The notes under the pieces are model-generated. The model was given only the letters and a program-made list of their open reading frames with translations. It was not told where the DNA came from and made no database searches. Shown here piece after piece: positions 1-7,620 of a stretch of 64,000 bases of DNA (position 1 is the stretch's first letter; every line of letters starts with the position of its first letter). Source of the DNA: Clostridium sp. CS001 (GTDB taxonomy: Bacteria > Bacillota > Clostridia > Clostridiales > Clostridiaceae); assembly GCF_020443565.1 (NCBI RefSeq), contig NZ_JAIZZN010000011.1, forward strand, positions 48,939 through 112,938. Reading direction: 5' to 3'. A program made the translations under genes and the position numbers.

Positions 1-150
1 ACATTTATAGAATCTAGCTTCCGTATTTATATTTTTTCTACTTCCACTAGATAAATTATCTATTATACATACATCATGATTTAAATCAATTAACTCATCC
101 ACTATATGTGAAGCTATAAATCCTGCTCCCCCTGTCACTAATACTCTCAT
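1..150 (-). CDS. NAD-dependent nucleotide-sugar epimerase, N-terminal fragment
   Basis: Translation from the ATG at 150 on the minus strand gives an N-terminus with the Rossmann dinucleotide-binding motif GGAGFIAS and, after about 30 residues, the acidic end of strand beta2 followed by DNLSSG, as in UDP-glucose 4-epimerases and related extended short-chain dehydrogenases. The gene runs off the left edge, so only the first 50 codons are visible and the substrate cannot be decided. Its neighbours (sugar transferase, mannose-6-phosphate isomerase, CpsB-type phosphatase) suggest it makes a nucleotide sugar for surface polysaccharide. GalE is the commonest relative, but a dTDP-glucose dehydratase or other epimerase remains possible. 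Confidence 0.8.
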   Translation of the reverse strand, partial: MRVLVTGGAGFIASHIVDELIDLNHDVCIIDNLSSGSRKNINTEARFYKC

Positions 151-563
151 CTATGATTACTCCTCTACTAATTAATCAAATTTAAATTCCTAAATTGTGT
201 AGCGAAATTCAGAATTTAATATTGTAAATTTCCAACTAATCTTACAAGTTACAACCTCTGATTCTCTTATATATCATTTTATATCTTATTTTACATTTTG
301 TGTAATATCCTGTGTTTCATTATATAACCTTAGAAATTTATTTACAAGTTTAAAATCACCCAATTTAGTGCATTAATAACCATATACTCCACTTTGCATC
401 AAATCCCTTATTCTTTTACCATATTAAGTATTTTATTTAAATAAATGTAATATCCTTGCGATAACTTTATTTACTTAATATATCTCTTTAAAGTGCTGCA
501 TTCGAGCCCTTCATTATTCTGCACCTGTCAACCTAATATGCTTTTACTTTCAAAAAAATGAAA
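151..563. other. Intergenic stretch without recognised gene
   Basis: AT-rich DNA between the epimerase and the sugar transferase. Apart from the hairpin at 564-595 I see no convincing ORF, RNA motif or repeat. It probably carries the promoter of the leftward epimerase gene, but no -35/-10 pair stands out. Confidence 0.4.
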
Positions 564-595
564 AGATAGAATTTACATTCCAGTAAACTCTATCT
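564..595 (-). terminator. Intrinsic terminator after the sugar transferase
   Basis: Inverted repeat with arms 564-576 and 583-595 (AGATAGA...TCTATCT plus TTTAC/GTAAA) and a six-base loop. On the minus strand it is followed by a T-rich run (complement of 551-563). It lies downstream of the leftward sugar transferase gene, so it most likely ends that transcript. Confidence 0.7.
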
Positions 596-672
596 CTACT
601 TTACGATATAACTTCTATTTCTCTTTTACACGAATCCCTACAATAATAGTTTATTTTATAATAGCTAAAACA

Positions 673-1341
673 TTACCTTGCCCCTTCATCCCCAAACAGC
701 ACTCCAACAGTTTTGAAAATCAGCCCAATATCTATTAATGTGGTTCTTTCTTCTATATACTGAACATCCATCTCCATCCATTCCTCAAAACTAACATCGC
801 TTCTACCCCTAACCTGCCAGTAACAAGTTAACCCTGGTTTTGCAACTAATCTTTGTTTTTGAAAAGAGCTAAATTGTGCTACTTCTTTGGGCAGACTTGG
901 CCTTGGTCCAACTAAGGACATTTCGCCCTTTAGTATGTTAAAAAGCTGAGGTAATTCATCTATACTTGTCTTTCTTATAAATTTTCCTACCTTAGTTACT
1001 CTCGGATCTTCTTTCATTTTGAACATAGGTCCTGACATTTCATTTTGACCTTGAAGCTTCTCTAGCAGATACTCTGCATTTGTACACATAGATCTAAATT
1101 TATACATCATGAATCCCCTACCGTCCTGTCCAATTCTCTCCTGAGTAAAAAATACAGGTCCTTTTGAACCTAGCTTAATCCAAATTGCCACTACAATCAT
1201 AACCGGGGCTAGTAATAAAATTCCCCATAAGGCCCCTATAATATCGATTATTCTTTTGATTATAAAATATCCCACATTTTTCTCATATTCACTTACAATC
1301 TCTAACTGTGTCATTCCCGAATTTCTTTCCAAGCTTTGCAC
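673..1341 (-). CDS. Undecaprenyl-phosphate sugar-1-phosphate transferase (initiating glycosyltransferase)
   Basis: The 222-residue product has the short monotopic bacterial sugar transferase architecture. An amphipathic/hydrophobic membrane segment lies at about residues 30-55, followed by FTQERIGQDG, YKFRSM, DELPQLFNILKGEMSLVGPRP and the PGLTCYWQVRGR segment typical of PglC/WcaJ/WbaP catalytic domains. Such enzymes transfer a sugar-1-phosphate from a nucleotide sugar onto undecaprenyl phosphate at the cytoplasmic face, the first step of exopolysaccharide or capsule assembly. The start is a GTG at 1341 preceded by GGGAGGAG. The long N-terminal multi-TM region of WbaP is absent. The sugar cannot be read from the sequence. 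Confidence 0.9.
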   Translation of the reverse strand: MQSLERNSGMTQLEIVSEYEKNVGYFIIKRIIDIIGALWGILLLAPVMIVVAIWIKLGSKGPVFFTQERIGQDGRGFMMYKFRSMCTNAEYLLEKLQGQNEMSGPMFKMKEDPRVTKVGKFIRKTSIDELPQLFNILKGEMSLVGPRPSLPKEVAQFSSFQKQRLVAKPGLTCYWQVRGRSDVSFEEWMEMDVQYIEERTTLIDIGLIFKTVGVLFGDEGAR

Positions 1342-1591
1342 TTAAACTCCTCCCTTCATTTTGAAATATGAAATCCCTCTTTCCTTCCTAATCACTTATT
1401 ATCACTTCATAACTTAATCTAAAATTTATACAAATTCAAAAACTTCATTTTGTTTTTGTTATTAATATTTTGATTTATACCTTTCACTTTTACTGTTATC
1501 TTACATCTTATCCAATTAAATTGATTTTAGTACATATAAATGGTAATTTTATTACAAACTGTTATTTAACCGATTTTTTCTATAAATCTCA

Positions 1592-2422
1592 CTATACACT
1601 GGATTTAATTAATTCCATATTCCCTTCAAATGTATACTCTGTTCCTTTTGATATATATATCGTTTCTTCTTCCTTCAATTGCATTTTTTCATTGTTAGCA
1701 ATTATTACCCCTTCACCATGTATTACAATATAGCTATGGAGGCGCTCATTGACTTTATCCTCATAATTCTTATCAACAATAATTTTTTCCACTTTGAAAT
1801 AAGGTGTCTCTAACTTATGAAACTTATGGATTTTCCCACCTTTACTTTCACTTTCGTAATCTATAACATCTAAGGATTTCTCAATATGCACCTCTCGCCC
1901 TCTTCCCCAGTCATAGAGTCTATAAGTGATATTGCTATTTTGTTGTACCTCAATAAGCTTTACCCCTGCCTCTATGGCATGAACAGTACCTGCTGGTATA
2001 TATATAAAGTCTCCTTTTTTAATATTAATTCGCTCTAAATACTCAACCAATTTACCTTCTTTTATGATTGTTCTTAACTTTTCTTTATTTAGCCCCTTCT
2101 TTATTCCCAGTACTAAAGTTGCCCCTTCCTCTGCTTCTAAGATATACCAACACTCAGTTTTTCCATTAGTTTTTTCAACTCTATTAGCATAATCATCATT
2201 TGGATGAACTTGCACAGATAAAGCACCTTGTGATTTTATAATCTTATTTAAGATTGGGAAATTAAAACCATCCTCTAAAACTGCTGCCAATTCCTGCCCT
2301 TTATAAATTCCTTCTTCTATTTTAGATTTCCCCTCTTCATTACATGAAAGTACCCATTTTTCCCATCCCCATATCTTTTCAATTAAACATGGTTCTAATT
2401 TTAAAATGGACCCATCAAACAT
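1592..2422 (-). CDS. manA: Mannose-6-phosphate isomerase, class I
   Basis: 276 residues of the short Firmicute type I phosphomannose isomerase. The early IWGWEKW motif, the metal-site signature QVHPNDDYA, ECWYIL, GTVHAIEAG and the QQNSNITYRLYDWGR block are all present. It interconverts fructose-6-phosphate and mannose-6-phosphate in the cytoplasm and so feeds GDP-mannose for polysaccharide. The cupin-like metal ligands (His of QVHP, Glu of the ECWYIL region, His of TVHAIEAG) are intact. The ATG at 2422 is preceded by GGGGGAG. Sitting next to the initiating sugar transferase, it fits a surface-glycan locus; a pure catabolic role in mannose use is the alternative. Confidence 0.92.
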   Translation of the reverse strand: MFDGSILKLEPCLIEKIWGWEKWVLSCNEEGKSKIEEGIYKGQELAAVLEDGFNFPILNKIIKSQGALSVQVHPNDDYANRVEKTNGKTECWYILEAEEGATLVLGIKKGLNKEKLRTIIKEGKLVEYLERINIKKGDFIYIPAGTVHAIEAGVKLIEVQQNSNITYRLYDWGRGREVHIEKSLDVIDYESESKGGKIHKFHKLETPYFKVEKIIVDKNYEDKVNERLHSYIVIHGEGVIIANNEKMQLKEEETIYISKGTEYTFEGNMELIKSSV

Positions 2423-2511
2423 CTTAACTCCCCCAGTTCTTCAGTTTTTTAGAGAAAATAAACCACTGCTATTCCTTGAAAACTCCACAATAAAATTACG
2501 GACGAAATAAA

Positions 2512-2547
2512 ACTCCACTATTATAGATTCTTCTATAAGAATGGAGT
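2512..2547 (-). terminator. Probable intrinsic terminator upstream of manA
   Basis: Hairpin with outer arms ACTCCA (2512-2517) and TGGAGT (2542-2547) and an inner perfect TTATAGA/TCTATAA stem. Read on the minus strand it ends in GGAGTTTTATTT. It would stop leftward transcripts before manA, or act as an attenuator in a long manA leader. The rest of 2423-2881 shows nothing I recognise. Confidence 0.45.
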
Positions 2548-2881
2548 GGTTTCACTATTCGCTCAACATATTCAAAGTGACCATTTCAGAATATGTTTCA
2601 TTGCTTCCAATAACTTTATTACATTTATTTAGCCTACAAATATTATTATATTTTATATGGTAAATTTTTACTATTAGAATATTAATCTAAATTACTACTG
2701 ATTTTTTTAATATATTGCATAATTTTAATATTAAGCTTTCATTACTTCGCTAATATGTCATTAATTTATCCTTTTATAAATTAATTTCTCATTATTTAGT
2801 GAAAATAACTATATGGGTAATTTGATTGCAACCGATTATATATAACCCTTCATAAGATTCTAATTTAACAACAAAAAAATT

Positions 2882-3386
2882 ATGATTATAGTAATAATCA
2901 TAATTAGAGAAAGTTTGAAATTCCTAGTTAGTTTCTTTCTTATGTTTGCTGTGATTTTAATGCAGCTTAGCTTTTTTGTTAGTCTTAAAGTTTTAAACGG
3001 AGACTTTTATAAAAGCACACTTAGCAAAAGTGACTACTTCCACTTAATAAGAAAGGATATAGATTTCGGTTTTAAAAACCTAAGTATGATAACCTCTATC
3101 TCAGAGGAAACATTTACTAGCTCAGTAAGTGATGCTGCTATTATAGACCTTTCCAATAGAAATATATGTATCGCTGAGTCCTATATGAAATATGATAAGC
3201 GCTATATTGTTAATCTATATATTTGCTACATTATTTATGATGACTTTATTGGTATTTTTGAATGGGAGGAGCCCCAGAGGAGTGTTCTTATGGATAGGTT
3301 CAAGCCTTATACCGGCATCTATAATAACACTTGTTCCTTATATTTTAGCCTTGTATTATAAAATCCCAAATAGATTCTCTATCTAA
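2882..3386 (+). pseudogene. Decayed membrane-protein gene (frameshifted and internally shortened)
   Basis: The first reading frame gives an N-terminal membrane anchor followed by a region (LNGDFYKSTL..., DIDFGFKNLSM) that resembles the extracytoplasmic part of a clostridial integral membrane protein. Near 3190 hydrophobic coding switches to another frame, which encodes two transmembrane-like helices (IYIFATLFMMTLLVFL and a second to about 3370) and ends at 3386. The two halves make sense only as one membrane protein that has lost an internal part and its frame. No good ribosome binding site is visible at 2882. I do not know the family's function. Confidence 0.55.
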
Positions 3387-3752
3387 AAAAGATTTCCAGA
3401 CCGCATCAAGATAATACCTTGAATCTCTATTTCACGGCAAAAAACCCACCAAAATATTATTTCAGTCCACCCGATACCCTTACAAATATTAGGAACAAGT
3501 TGGACAACTTTTGTTTGCTATTCTGAAGAATTATAAACTTGCTGATGAAATCTGCGGGACAACGGGACAAGTGCTGCAGGAGATAGTTATTCAATAAGAA
3601 AAGCACAATTTGCATATGGAATTTATACTATGGTTTCGGCTTTATTTAAAGGGATTATTCGAAACACTGTATGGCTTGGTCATGCAGGACTCAAAATATG
3701 ATTTAGCAATTTAATTAGCCATAAAGTTTCTAACTTACAGTTTAACGGGTAT
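3387..3752. other. Non-coding stretch with ORF debris
   Basis: There is no intact gene here. Around 3570-3700 a short open stretch on the plus strand reads SYSIRKAQFAYGIYTMVS and onward for about 40 codons without a start or ribosome binding site, looking like a remnant of a lost gene. I cannot assign it to a family. Together with the upstream pseudogene it suggests local gene decay. Confidence 0.35.
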
Positions 3753-4538
3753 TTATGTTTTATTATATGAATAATCCTTGAATAACTGAAATATGCTTTT
3801 CTTTTTCATTAATTTTTGCACATTAACTTCAATATCTTCATCTAAAAGTAACAGTTCTAAATTTCTAGATATTTTTTTCTCTATTTCACTATCTATTGTC
3901 TTTGCTGCTTTAAATCCACCTATAAGACCTGGGCATCTTCTATTTATAGAATGAGCATCTGAGGCTATGAAGTTTGCTAGACCTTCTTTCACCAATAGCT
4001 TAGCACAACTTTGAACCTTTTTTCCAAATATACCTTCTAAGCTTCCCGTATTAATTTGAAAATTACAGCCCTCTGCAATAAAATCATTTATATTAGTTGG
4101 TACTTCATATATATATTTATATCTTTCTGGGTGTGCAATTATCGGTTTAATATCAAGAAGCCTTAGTTCATAAATTAAATCCAAAGCGTCCCTCGGCAAC
4201 TTATCCATGGGAAATTCAATAAGCATGTAGCTTGTTCCGTTTATCCCCCTTAGCTTGCCTTCCTTACATAACTTCAAAGAATGTTTATCTAGCATTACCT
4301 CTTGTCCTAAAAGCATTTCTACATTTATGCCAGCTAATGCAGCAGCAATTTTTAATTCCTTATACAGGTCAAAAACCTCTTCATAGTGATTTTCGTATAT
4401 GCCCTTTATATAATGTGGAGTAGCTACTATGGTTTTAGTGCCTCTATCTTGTGCTAATTTTAGCATTTCAATGCTCATTTTCATGTTCTTTGATCCATCA
4501 TCTATTCCTGGAAGTATATGACTATGAATATCAATCAT
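3753..4538 (-). CDS. CpsB/YwqE-type manganese-dependent tyrosine-protein phosphatase (PHP family)
   Basis: 261 residues with PHP-domain metal motifs in order: DIHSHILPGIDDG at the N-terminus, ATPHYI near residue 40, AHPERY near 140 and SDAHS near 195. This is the pattern of CpsB, CapC and Bacillus YwqE, which dephosphorylate the bacterial tyrosine kinase that controls capsule/EPS polymerisation and export. No cognate kinase (CpsD/YwqD) is visible in the window; it may lie left of it. Start ATG at 4538 after AAGGTGTAAGG. Its place near the sugar transferase and manA supports a polysaccharide role. PHP proteins also include histidinol phosphatases, but the DIDDG-type N-terminus favours CpsB. 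Confidence 0.88.
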   Translation of the reverse strand: MIDIHSHILPGIDDGSKNMKMSIEMLKLAQDRGTKTIVATPHYIKGIYENHYEEVFDLYKELKIAAALAGINVEMLLGQEVMLDKHSLKLCKEGKLRGINGTSYMLIEFPMDKLPRDALDLIYELRLLDIKPIIAHPERYKYIYEVPTNINDFIAEGCNFQINTGSLEGIFGKKVQSCAKLLVKEGLANFIASDAHSINRRCPGLIGGFKAAKTIDSEIEKKISRNLELLLLDEDIEVNVQKLMKKKSIFQLFKDYSYNKT

Positions 4539-4569
4539 CCTTACACCTTCTTATCACATTTTATAAACT

Positions 4570-5406
4570 TTAGTGCTTCTTACCCTTACCCTTTTCTTTC
4601 CCTTCCCTTTGAAACGCCCCCTGAGCATTTATTTCTCCCCCTACGAGTATTATTATGGAGGTTATATAAAGCCATAACATAAGTACTATTACTGCTCCAA
4701 TCCCACCATACACACTTGAATAATTGTTGAAGTTATTCACATAATATGCAAATCCTAAAGAAGCTACTAACCAACCTAGGGTTGTAAAGATGGCTCCGGG
4801 TACTACCTCTTTCCAATTTAGTCTCCTGCAAGGAGTAAAATGATATAATGCTGCAAATATAAATATCATCCCTCCTAGAATCACTACATATCTTAGTATA
4901 TCAAAGCCCAATATAAAACTACTAGATACATCAAAGCGTGCTTGAATAACTCCACCTATGGTTTGCCCAAATACTATCAATGCCACTACTCCTATAATAG
5001 CAAGTGCAAGACCCATCATAAATAACATAGAAATACTAAGGGTTTTCCAGTAAGGCCTAGTTTCTTTTTCATCATAGGCTTTGTTTAGGCCTCTAATTAT
5101 GGATCTAAACCCACTGGACCCAGTCCAAACTAATCCCATTATACTTAATGGTAGTAAATTTCCACTTTTTGAATCAAATACTTGTATAACCGTAGTATAA
5201 ATTAGATCAAAAGAATCCTTGGGCATTATCTGACTTAAGTATATTAGCACATCCTTACTTTGCAAGTCACTATACCCTAACATACTAAGTAAAAGAAGTA
5301 AAAACGGAAAAAATGATAGCAATAAATAATAAGTAACTTGTGCTGCTAAGGCATCAATCTCATCATCAATAACCCTTGCTATAAGTTGTTTTAGACTAAT
5401 TAACAT
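4570..5406 (-). CDS. YihY/BrkB family inner-membrane protein
   Basis: 278 residues with about six hydrophobic segments and the family hallmarks ALAAQVTYYLLLSFFPFLL near the N-terminus, WTGSSGFRSIIRGLNKAYD in the middle and YSSVYGGIGAVIVLMLWLY near the C-terminus. The family was once misannotated as ribonuclease BN; its real function (possibly transport or envelope integrity) is unsettled. The C-terminus is a lysine-rich tail (GKEKGKGKKH). The ATG at 5406 follows AGTAGGTGGTG. It lies 31 bp upstream of the CpsB-like gene in the same direction, so the two may be cotranscribed. Confidence 0.88.
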   Translation of the reverse strand: MLISLKQLIARVIDDEIDALAAQVTYYLLLSFFPFLLLLLSMLGYSDLQSKDVLIYLSQIMPKDSFDLIYTTVIQVFDSKSGNLLPLSIMGLVWTGSSGFRSIIRGLNKAYDEKETRPYWKTLSISMLFMMGLALAIIGVVALIVFGQTIGGVIQARFDVSSSFILGFDILRYVVILGGMIFIFAALYHFTPCRRLNWKEVVPGAIFTTLGWLVASLGFAYYVNNFNNYSSVYGGIGAVIVLMLWLYITSIIILVGGEINAQGAFQREGKEKGKGKKH

Positions 5407-5625
5407 AAAATCACCACCTACTGTACTTATTTTAATAAAATATTAAAATATAACGTTCATTATATAATATATATTATACACCTACATAATTCCATATTTA
5501 AGCCTATAATTCCTCTTTATATTAGCCTATCCACTTAAGTCCGTATATAGTTACTTTAAGTCCTACCTCTGATATAATATGTATTATAAGCCCATTTTAT
5601 TAATAATTAAAAGGAGTTTTGATCT

Positions 5626-6402
5626 ATGAGATTAGCACTAGCTCAATTAAACATTGCTTTTGAAGATAAACTTGCAAATAAAGAAACTGTCCTACAATTC
5701 ATAAAACATGCATCTTCTGATAAGGTTGATATAATACTTTTCCCCGAAATGACTTTAACAGGATTTTCTATGAATACTTCTCTTATAGGTGAAACTAATA
5801 AAGAAACTACAGAATTCTTCAAAGAAATCAGTACTAAATTTGATATTATCATCGGTTTTGGATATGTAGATGGTACCTCTAACAGTAAAAATAAATATTC
5901 TATAGTGTCCCCTCATCAGGACGAACTTATAAATTATAGTAAAATTCATCTCTTTTCCTTTGCCTTCGAAAATGAATTTTATGAAAGTGGAAATGAGCTT
6001 AGCTTTTTAAATACCTTGGATTTTACTATTTGCCCTTTAATCTGCTACGACTTGCGCTTTCCAGAAATATTTCAAATAGCTTCAAAAACTGCAAACTTAA
6101 TTACCGTTGCCGCTAACTGGCCTGTAGAGCGCCGTGATCACTGGATTACTTTGCTTCGTGCAAGAGCCATAGAAAATCAATGCTTTATCGCAGGCATAAA
6201 CCGTGTCGGAGAAGGTAATGGGCTAAGCTATAGTGGTGACTCCATGATTATAGATCCACTTGGAAACATAATCAGTAACTTATATATGGAAGAAGGCCTT
6301 GTTATAGCTGATATCTCCCCTACAGATGTAACTGCAGTTAGAGAAAGCTTTAGGCTTAAAGAAGATAGAAAAGAAACCTTGTATTACAATATGGGTTTAT
6401 AA
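5626..6402 (+). CDS. Carbon-nitrogen hydrolase (nitrilase superfamily, omega-amidase-like)
   Basis: 258 residues with the complete nitrilase-superfamily triad. The catalytic Glu is in FPEMTLTGF (residue 41), the Lys in YSKIHLF (about 107) and the Cys in ICYDLRFPE (about 141). A second Glu near SFAFENEFYESG is also in the usual place. Size and motif spacing resemble the Nit2/YafV omega-amidases, which hydrolyse alpha-ketoglutaramate or related amides in the cytoplasm, but substrate cannot be proven from sequence. ATG at 5626 after AAGGAG. It appears monocistronic: a strong hairpin follows its stop immediately. Confidence 0.9.
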   Translation: MRLALAQLNIAFEDKLANKETVLQFIKHASSDKVDIILFPEMTLTGFSMNTSLIGETNKETTEFFKEISTKFDIIIGFGYVDGTSNSKNKYSIVSPHQDELINYSKIHLFSFAFENEFYESGNELSFLNTLDFTICPLICYDLRFPEIFQIASKTANLITVAANWPVERRDHWITLLRARAIENQCFIAGINRVGEGNGLSYSGDSMIIDPLGNIISNLYMEEGLVIADISPTDVTAVRESFRLKEDRKETLYYNMGL

Positions 6403-6436
6403 TTGTACTATTCCTTAGAACATAGGAATAGTACAA
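6403..6436 (+). terminator. Intrinsic terminator after the nitrilase gene
   Basis: Perfect 13-bp inverted repeat TTGTACTATTCCT / AGGAATAGTACAA (6403-6415 and 6424-6436), eight-base loop, directly overlapping the stop codon region and followed by TATATTTTC. Confidence 0.85.
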
Positions 6437-6474
6437 TATATTTTCAGATAATTTTAAATTTATCCACAATTAAA

Positions 6475-6507
6475 AAGAAGTTATCCACCAAAAGGGGATA
6501 ACTTCTT
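6475..6507 (-). terminator. Intrinsic terminator for the leftward DUF1294 gene
   Basis: Perfect 12-bp arms AAGAAGTTATCC (6475-6486) and GGATAACTTCTT (6496-6507). Read on the minus strand the stem is followed by TTTTTAATTG. It could serve both directions. Confidence 0.75.
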
Positions 6508-6618
6508 ATATTTATGCACAGAAGTAGCTATATATTTCTGATAATAATGAATTTTTATAAGCCTTTTTCGCTCTATATAGAATAATTATGCACAGGTTGA
6601 AGTCTTAATTTATTTGAA

Positions 6619-6888
6619 TCATAACATTTTATAAATATATTTGAAAAATATAAATACTTCTACTATAAGTATAAGTGGTATCCCTATGACAAATTTATTA
6701 TGCTTAGTTTTATGCCTAAATAAACGCATACCCATAAATATACCCAAAGCACCATAAGCAACTGCTATAGCAAAAAGAGTATTCTCTGGCGTCCTCCATT
6801 TGCCTCTTCGTGATTTCTTTTTATCTGAATACATCACAAAAATGCCCAATAAATTGATAAACAAAAGATAATACAAAAAAAACTTCAT
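6619..6888 (-). CDS. DUF1294 small membrane protein
   Basis: About 89 residues, starting MKFFLYYLLFINL, with one N-terminal transmembrane helix, then a basic loop (YSDKKKSRRGKWRTPE), then two further hydrophobic segments around MRLFRHKTKHNKF. The D-K-x(n)-R-x-P-E pattern and the FRHKTxHxKF motif are those of DUF1294 proteins, whose function is unknown. I chose the ATG at 6888 rather than an in-frame one at 6906 because GGAAGGAG lies at the right distance before it and overlaps the upstream codon. Single gene between two non-coding stretches. Confidence 0.85.
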   Translation of the reverse strand: MKFFLYYLLFINLLGIFVMYSDKKKSRRGKWRTPENTLFAIAVAYGALGIFMGMRLFRHKTKHNKFVIGIPLILIVEVFIFFKYIYKML

Positions 6889-6930
6889 GCTTTCTCCTTC
6901 CTTCATACCTTTCTTAAAATTCCCAACCTT

Positions 6931-7235
6931 AAAGGCGTAGCCTAACGGCTAAAACATTTTTGGATGGCTTAGTAACAATTCTTTTATTAATATATAGCTA
7001 CGCTAATGTATTCAAAGAGTTGTCTCAGTTTTTCAAAATAGATTCTCTATCTTTACCCATATCAAAGACGCAGCCTATCGGCTAAAACCCTTTTGGACTT
7101 ACTTAGGTATAAATCCTTATTAATATATATCTACACCAACATATTCAAAGAATTGTCTCAGATTTTCAAAAGTAGTTTTCATACCTTTATTCATACCAAA
7201 GACACAGCCTATCGGCTAAAACCTTTTCAAGTGCC
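6931..7235. repeat. 133-bp imperfect tandem repeat, about 2.3 copies
   Basis: Copies begin at 6931, 7064 and 7198 (period 133-134 bp); the third is cut off after about 35 bp. Each begins AAAGRCGYAGCCTAWCGGCT and continues with TAAAAC(C/A)(C/T)TTTTGGA; the shared end segment is ATTCAAAGA(G/A)TTGTCTCAG followed by TTTTCAAAA. Each copy contains the small inverted motif AGCC-TATC-GGCT. No coding frame runs across it. It directly abuts the hairpin element at 7321-7606. Confidence 0.75.
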
Positions 7236-7320
7236 CTCCTGCAATTCCGAATAGGACAACACACTTTATCCTACAATACCCCCCCCCACACATCACCCCC
7301 AAATATAGATACATATAATT

Positions 7321-7606
7321 GTATGAAATTTCTCCGAAGTGACTTGCAATAAGAAGCAACGATGCTGTTAAATTTGATTTAGAAATTCTTCTTTTGCGAG
7401 TGTAAAATTCTCGTGACCCTGCCAGGATGCATAACAATTAATAATTGTTATGTCCCCCAGAGACCTACCCAGAGGTGGGTAGCGAACCCGAGACAGGACG
7501 TCGAGTGTGAGCGCCAGAGAATTTTACATGAGCAAAAGATTAGAATTTCTTAATCAAATTTCCAGCTTCCAGCTCTTATGCAAGGCACGTAGGAGAAATT
7601 TCATAC
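7321..7606. repeat. 286-bp long-hairpin element with perfect 15-bp terminal inverted repeats
   Basis: The outer ends are GTATGAAATTTCTCC (7321-7335) and its exact reverse complement (7592-7606). Inside lies a second long, nearly complementary pair (about 7370-7415 against 7518-7560: AAATTTGATT...AGAAATTCT...TTTTGC...TGTAAAATTCTC). The centre holds a small perfect palindrome (7430-7452, CATAACAATT/AATTGTTATG) and a GC-rich core (about 7453-7515) unlike the surrounding AT-rich DNA. It encodes no plausible protein. It looks like a MITE or a transcribed structured RNA. A shortened relative lies at 21808-21864. Confidence 0.7.
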
Positions 7607-7620
7607 CCTATCCTGTACCT

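Noticed and set aside
1470..1733. 87-codon plus-strand ORF opposite the end of manA
   Set aside because: It overlaps manA antisense; hydrophobic residues mirror the AT-rich opposite strand, and no SD is seen.
6931..7235. Possible CRISPR array
   Set aside because: Units are 133 bp, diverged and contiguous without unique spacers; no cas gene is present.
7216..7437. 73-codon minus-strand ORF within the repeat region
   Set aside because: It spans the end of the tandem repeat and one arm of the hairpin element, has no ribosome binding site and low-complexity composition. The DNA structure explains the open frame.
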